NCBI RefSeq assembly: GCF_000621145.1
Contig: NZ_JHZB01000008.1
Span: forward strand, 62,001 to 126,000
Direction: 5' to 3'
Length of the DNA stretch: 64,000 bases
DNA from: Desulfobulbus elongatus DSM 2908
Lineage (GTDB): Bacteria > Desulfobacterota > Desulfobulbia > Desulfobulbales > Desulfobulbaceae
Shown: positions 62,279 to 64,000 of the stretch, piece by piece
Numbering within the stretch: the first letter of the stretch is position 1
Layout: each line of letters begins with the position of its first letter
Program-made: the position numbers and the translations under genes
The notes under the pieces: model-generated
What the model saw: only the letters and a program-made list of their open reading frames with translations
What the model was told of the DNA's origin: nothing
Databases searched by the model: none

Positions 62279-64000
62279 TTCTTCAGGAGTTGCACCGGTA
62301 TTATGAACGGAAAACGGACGAACCTGACACAACGATGCCATCTTTTGGTACCAGTGTAGAAAACATTTCTTATGCCTTGGTGCTCAACGAAGATGGAGAA
62401 TTGCTCGATATTGAAGACCTACGCAATCAGGAAGGCAGACAGTTGCGCCCGCGGAAAATGATTGTGCCGGCTGCCGAGAAAAAAGCCAGTGGGATTAAGC
62501 CGAATTTCCTTTGGGATTCGACGAGTTATGTACTTGGGCTTGACGACAAGGGAAAACAGGAACGCACAGACAAATGCCATGAAGCATTTGTCGAGCAATT
62601 GCGAATCTATTGCTTGGCCGAGGATCCCGGACTTCAGGCTGTCTTGTCGTTTTTCAACCGCGACTTGCGATCAATAGCAACACGACCGGATTGGGGAGAT
62701 ATCTGCGGCACAAACTTGGTGTTTCGACTGAGTGGGGCGAGAGGTTTTGTGCATGAACGCGAGGCTGCTCGCAAGGCATGGGAGCGATGCCTGGGACAAC
62801 GTGAAGCAACTGCCGTCGGGCAATGTCTTGTTTCCGGGGAAGTCGAGCAACCGCTTGCCCGGTTGCATCCTTCTGTCAAAGGTGTGCGTGGTGCCCAATC
62901 TGCTGGTGCTTCTATCGTTTCATTCAACCTTCCTGCCTTTGAATCATATGGAAAGGAACAATCGTTTAACGCACCTGTCAGCCAAAAAGCGACTTTCAAC
63001 TATACAACCGCATTGAACTCGTTATTGGGCGTGAAAAGCCGCCAAAAAGTGGTGATTGGGGACACAACCATTGTGTTCTGGGCAGAATGCCGAAGTGTTG
63101 CGGAAGAATTTTTTGCCGGCCTGTTCGCGCCAGAAGAAAAAAATACCGCAAAAACAGACACTGAGGATGATTCGCAAACTTCTGCCAAGATATACGATTT
63201 ACTGAAAAATATTCGTTCGGGAAAACGAGCGGTTGATATTGTCCCGGAATTGGATGAATCCGTCCGTTTCTTTATTTTGGGGCTTGCGCCCAATGCTTCC
63301 CGTTTGTCCATCCGTTTCTGGTTGGAGAATACCGTGGGGGGCTTTTTGGAGTGTGTCGGCAAACATTTCCGCGAACTCGCGATAGTGCGCCAATTTGACA
63401 GCGAACCGGAATTCCCGCCCCTCTGGCGTCTACTCTGCCAGACCGCAACGCTTGGAAAAAGCGAAAATATTCTGCCCGTGCTTGCGGGCGGCATGACCAA
63501 GGCCCTGCTCAGCGGTGCATTATACCCTCAGAGTCTGCTCACCGCGGTCTTGGGCCGCATTCGTTCAGAGCATAATGTGGGCTACTTCCGGGCAGCGTTG
63601 CTCAAGGCGTTTCTTATCCGTAACAAACAAATGGAGATCTCTATGTATTACGACCCCGACAGAAAGGATGTCCCCTATTTACTTGGCGGCTTGTTTGCCC
63701 TTCTCGAAAAAGCGCAGGCCGACGCAATTCCCGGCACGACCGCCACAATGAAAGATCGTTTTTTCGCCTCGGCGCCGGCAACTCCGGCCAGGGTGTTTCA
63801 TCTGCTGCTGAAGAATGGAGCCAATCATATCGCGAAATTGCGTAAGGACCCGGCGAAAACGGGTTGGGCGATCAATCTGGAAAAAGCGATTCAAGACACA
63901 ATGGCTGATATTGATAACTTTCCGCCGGCCATGTCACCGGAAGAACAGGGACTGTTCATGATCGGCTACTACCAGCGGATGAAGGATTTGTATACCAGTA
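62275..64000 (+). CDS. cas8c: Type I-C Cascade large subunit Cas8c (Csd1), 3' end beyond the window
   Basis: Cas8c recognises the PAM within Cascade. The frame runs from the ATG that overlaps the cas5c stop (ATGA) to the window end without a stop: 575 codons, close to the full length for Csd1. Recognisable parts are the start MILQELHRYYERK, YALVLNEDGELLDIEDLR, VFWAECRSVAEEFFAGLF, IRFWLENTVGGFLE and, near the end, NVGYFRAALLKAFLIRN, typical of the Csd1 family. cas7, cas4, cas1, cas2 and an array would be expected downstream, outside the window. Confidence 0.93.
   Translation, partial: MILQELHRYYERKTDEPDTTMPSFGTSVENISYALVLNEDGELLDIEDLRNQEGRQLRPRKMIVPAAEKKASGIKPNFLWDSTSYVLGLDDKGKQERTDKCHEAFVEQLRIYCLAEDPGLQAVLSFFNRDLRSIATRPDWGDICGTNLVFRLSGARGFVHEREAARKAWERCLGQREATAVGQCLVSGEVEQPLARLHPSVKGVRGAQSAGASIVSFNLPAFESYGKEQSFNAPVSQKATFNYTTALNSLLGVKSRQKVVIGDTTIVFWAECRSVAEEFFAGLFAPEEKNTAKTDTEDDSQTSAKIYDLLKNIRSGKRAVDIVPELDESVRFFILGLAPNASRLSIRFWLENTVGGFLECVGKHFRELAIVRQFDSEPEFPPLWRLLCQTATLGKSENILPVLAGGMTKALLSGALYPQSLLTAVLGRIRSEHNVGYFRAALLKAFLIRNKQMEISMYYDPDRKDVPYLLGGLFALLEKAQADAIPGTTATMKDRFFASAPATPARVFHLLLKNGANHIAKLRKDPAKTGWAINLEKAIQDTMADIDNFPPAMSPEEQGLFMIGYYQRMKDLYTS

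Overview
The window is GC-rich, densely packed chromosomal DNA from a Gram-negative bacterium. Lipid A genes (lpxB, lpxC, lpxK), lptE, the order rpsF-rpsR-DUF2232-rplI-dnaB, a LivJHMGF transporter, an orphan CbbQ/NorQ-CbbO/NorD pair, a c-type-haem chemoreceptor and a large hybrid kinase together suggest a Desulfobacterota (deltaproteobacterial, perhaps Desulfobulbales-like) genome. That placement is inference from gene content and was not checked by a search.

Layout. 1-7.7 kb: greA, a DegT aminotransferase, rpoH, lepA, engB, hisG, hisI and an FKBP-type isomerase. 7.9-15.8 kb: a chemosensory cluster (CheA fused to a receiver, haem-binding MCP, CheW, CheB, CheR, response regulator). 15.8-24.3 kb: mazG, the S6/S18/L9 ribosomal operon, then dnaB-leuS-lptE-dusB. 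24.3-30.8 kb: a Sel1-repeat protein and a MoxR-ATPase/VWA pair, divergent from a PHP phosphoesterase and a sigma54 activator. 30.9-43.4 kb: nadK-proC, lpxC, lpxK, the liv operon, a Gfo/Idh oxidoreductase, lpxB, an Smr protein and two small convergent genes. 43.5-58.6 kb: two diguanylate cyclases, a TM2 protein, nagZ, a UvrD-like helicase, folC, an HNH nuclease, a DUF342 protein, a CBS-ACT protein and a 1219-residue double-kinase sensor.

59.1-64.0 kb holds the start of a type I-C CRISPR-Cas operon: cas3, cas5c, cas8c (cut by the window end). It is more AT-rich than the rest, which suggests acquisition by transfer.

The most notable element is the 294-bp gap between cas3 and cas5c. It contains a sigma70-like promoter, a 24-codon micro-ORF behind an almost perfect Shine-Dalgarno sequence, and one solitary type I-C CRISPR repeat followed by a guide-like sequence. 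That guide matches 16 of its first 19 positions, with mismatches at 6, 14 and 18, on the minus strand immediately upstream of the promoter, next to a TTT (or, shifted by one base, TTC) PAM. This is the layout expected of a crRNA-like RNA that directs the Cas complex to the promoter of a neighbouring small toxic transcript (CreTA-like) or of the cas genes themselves (CreR-like). Such elements are known from other CRISPR subtypes. I infer one here in a type I-C locus; it needs experimental and comparative support.
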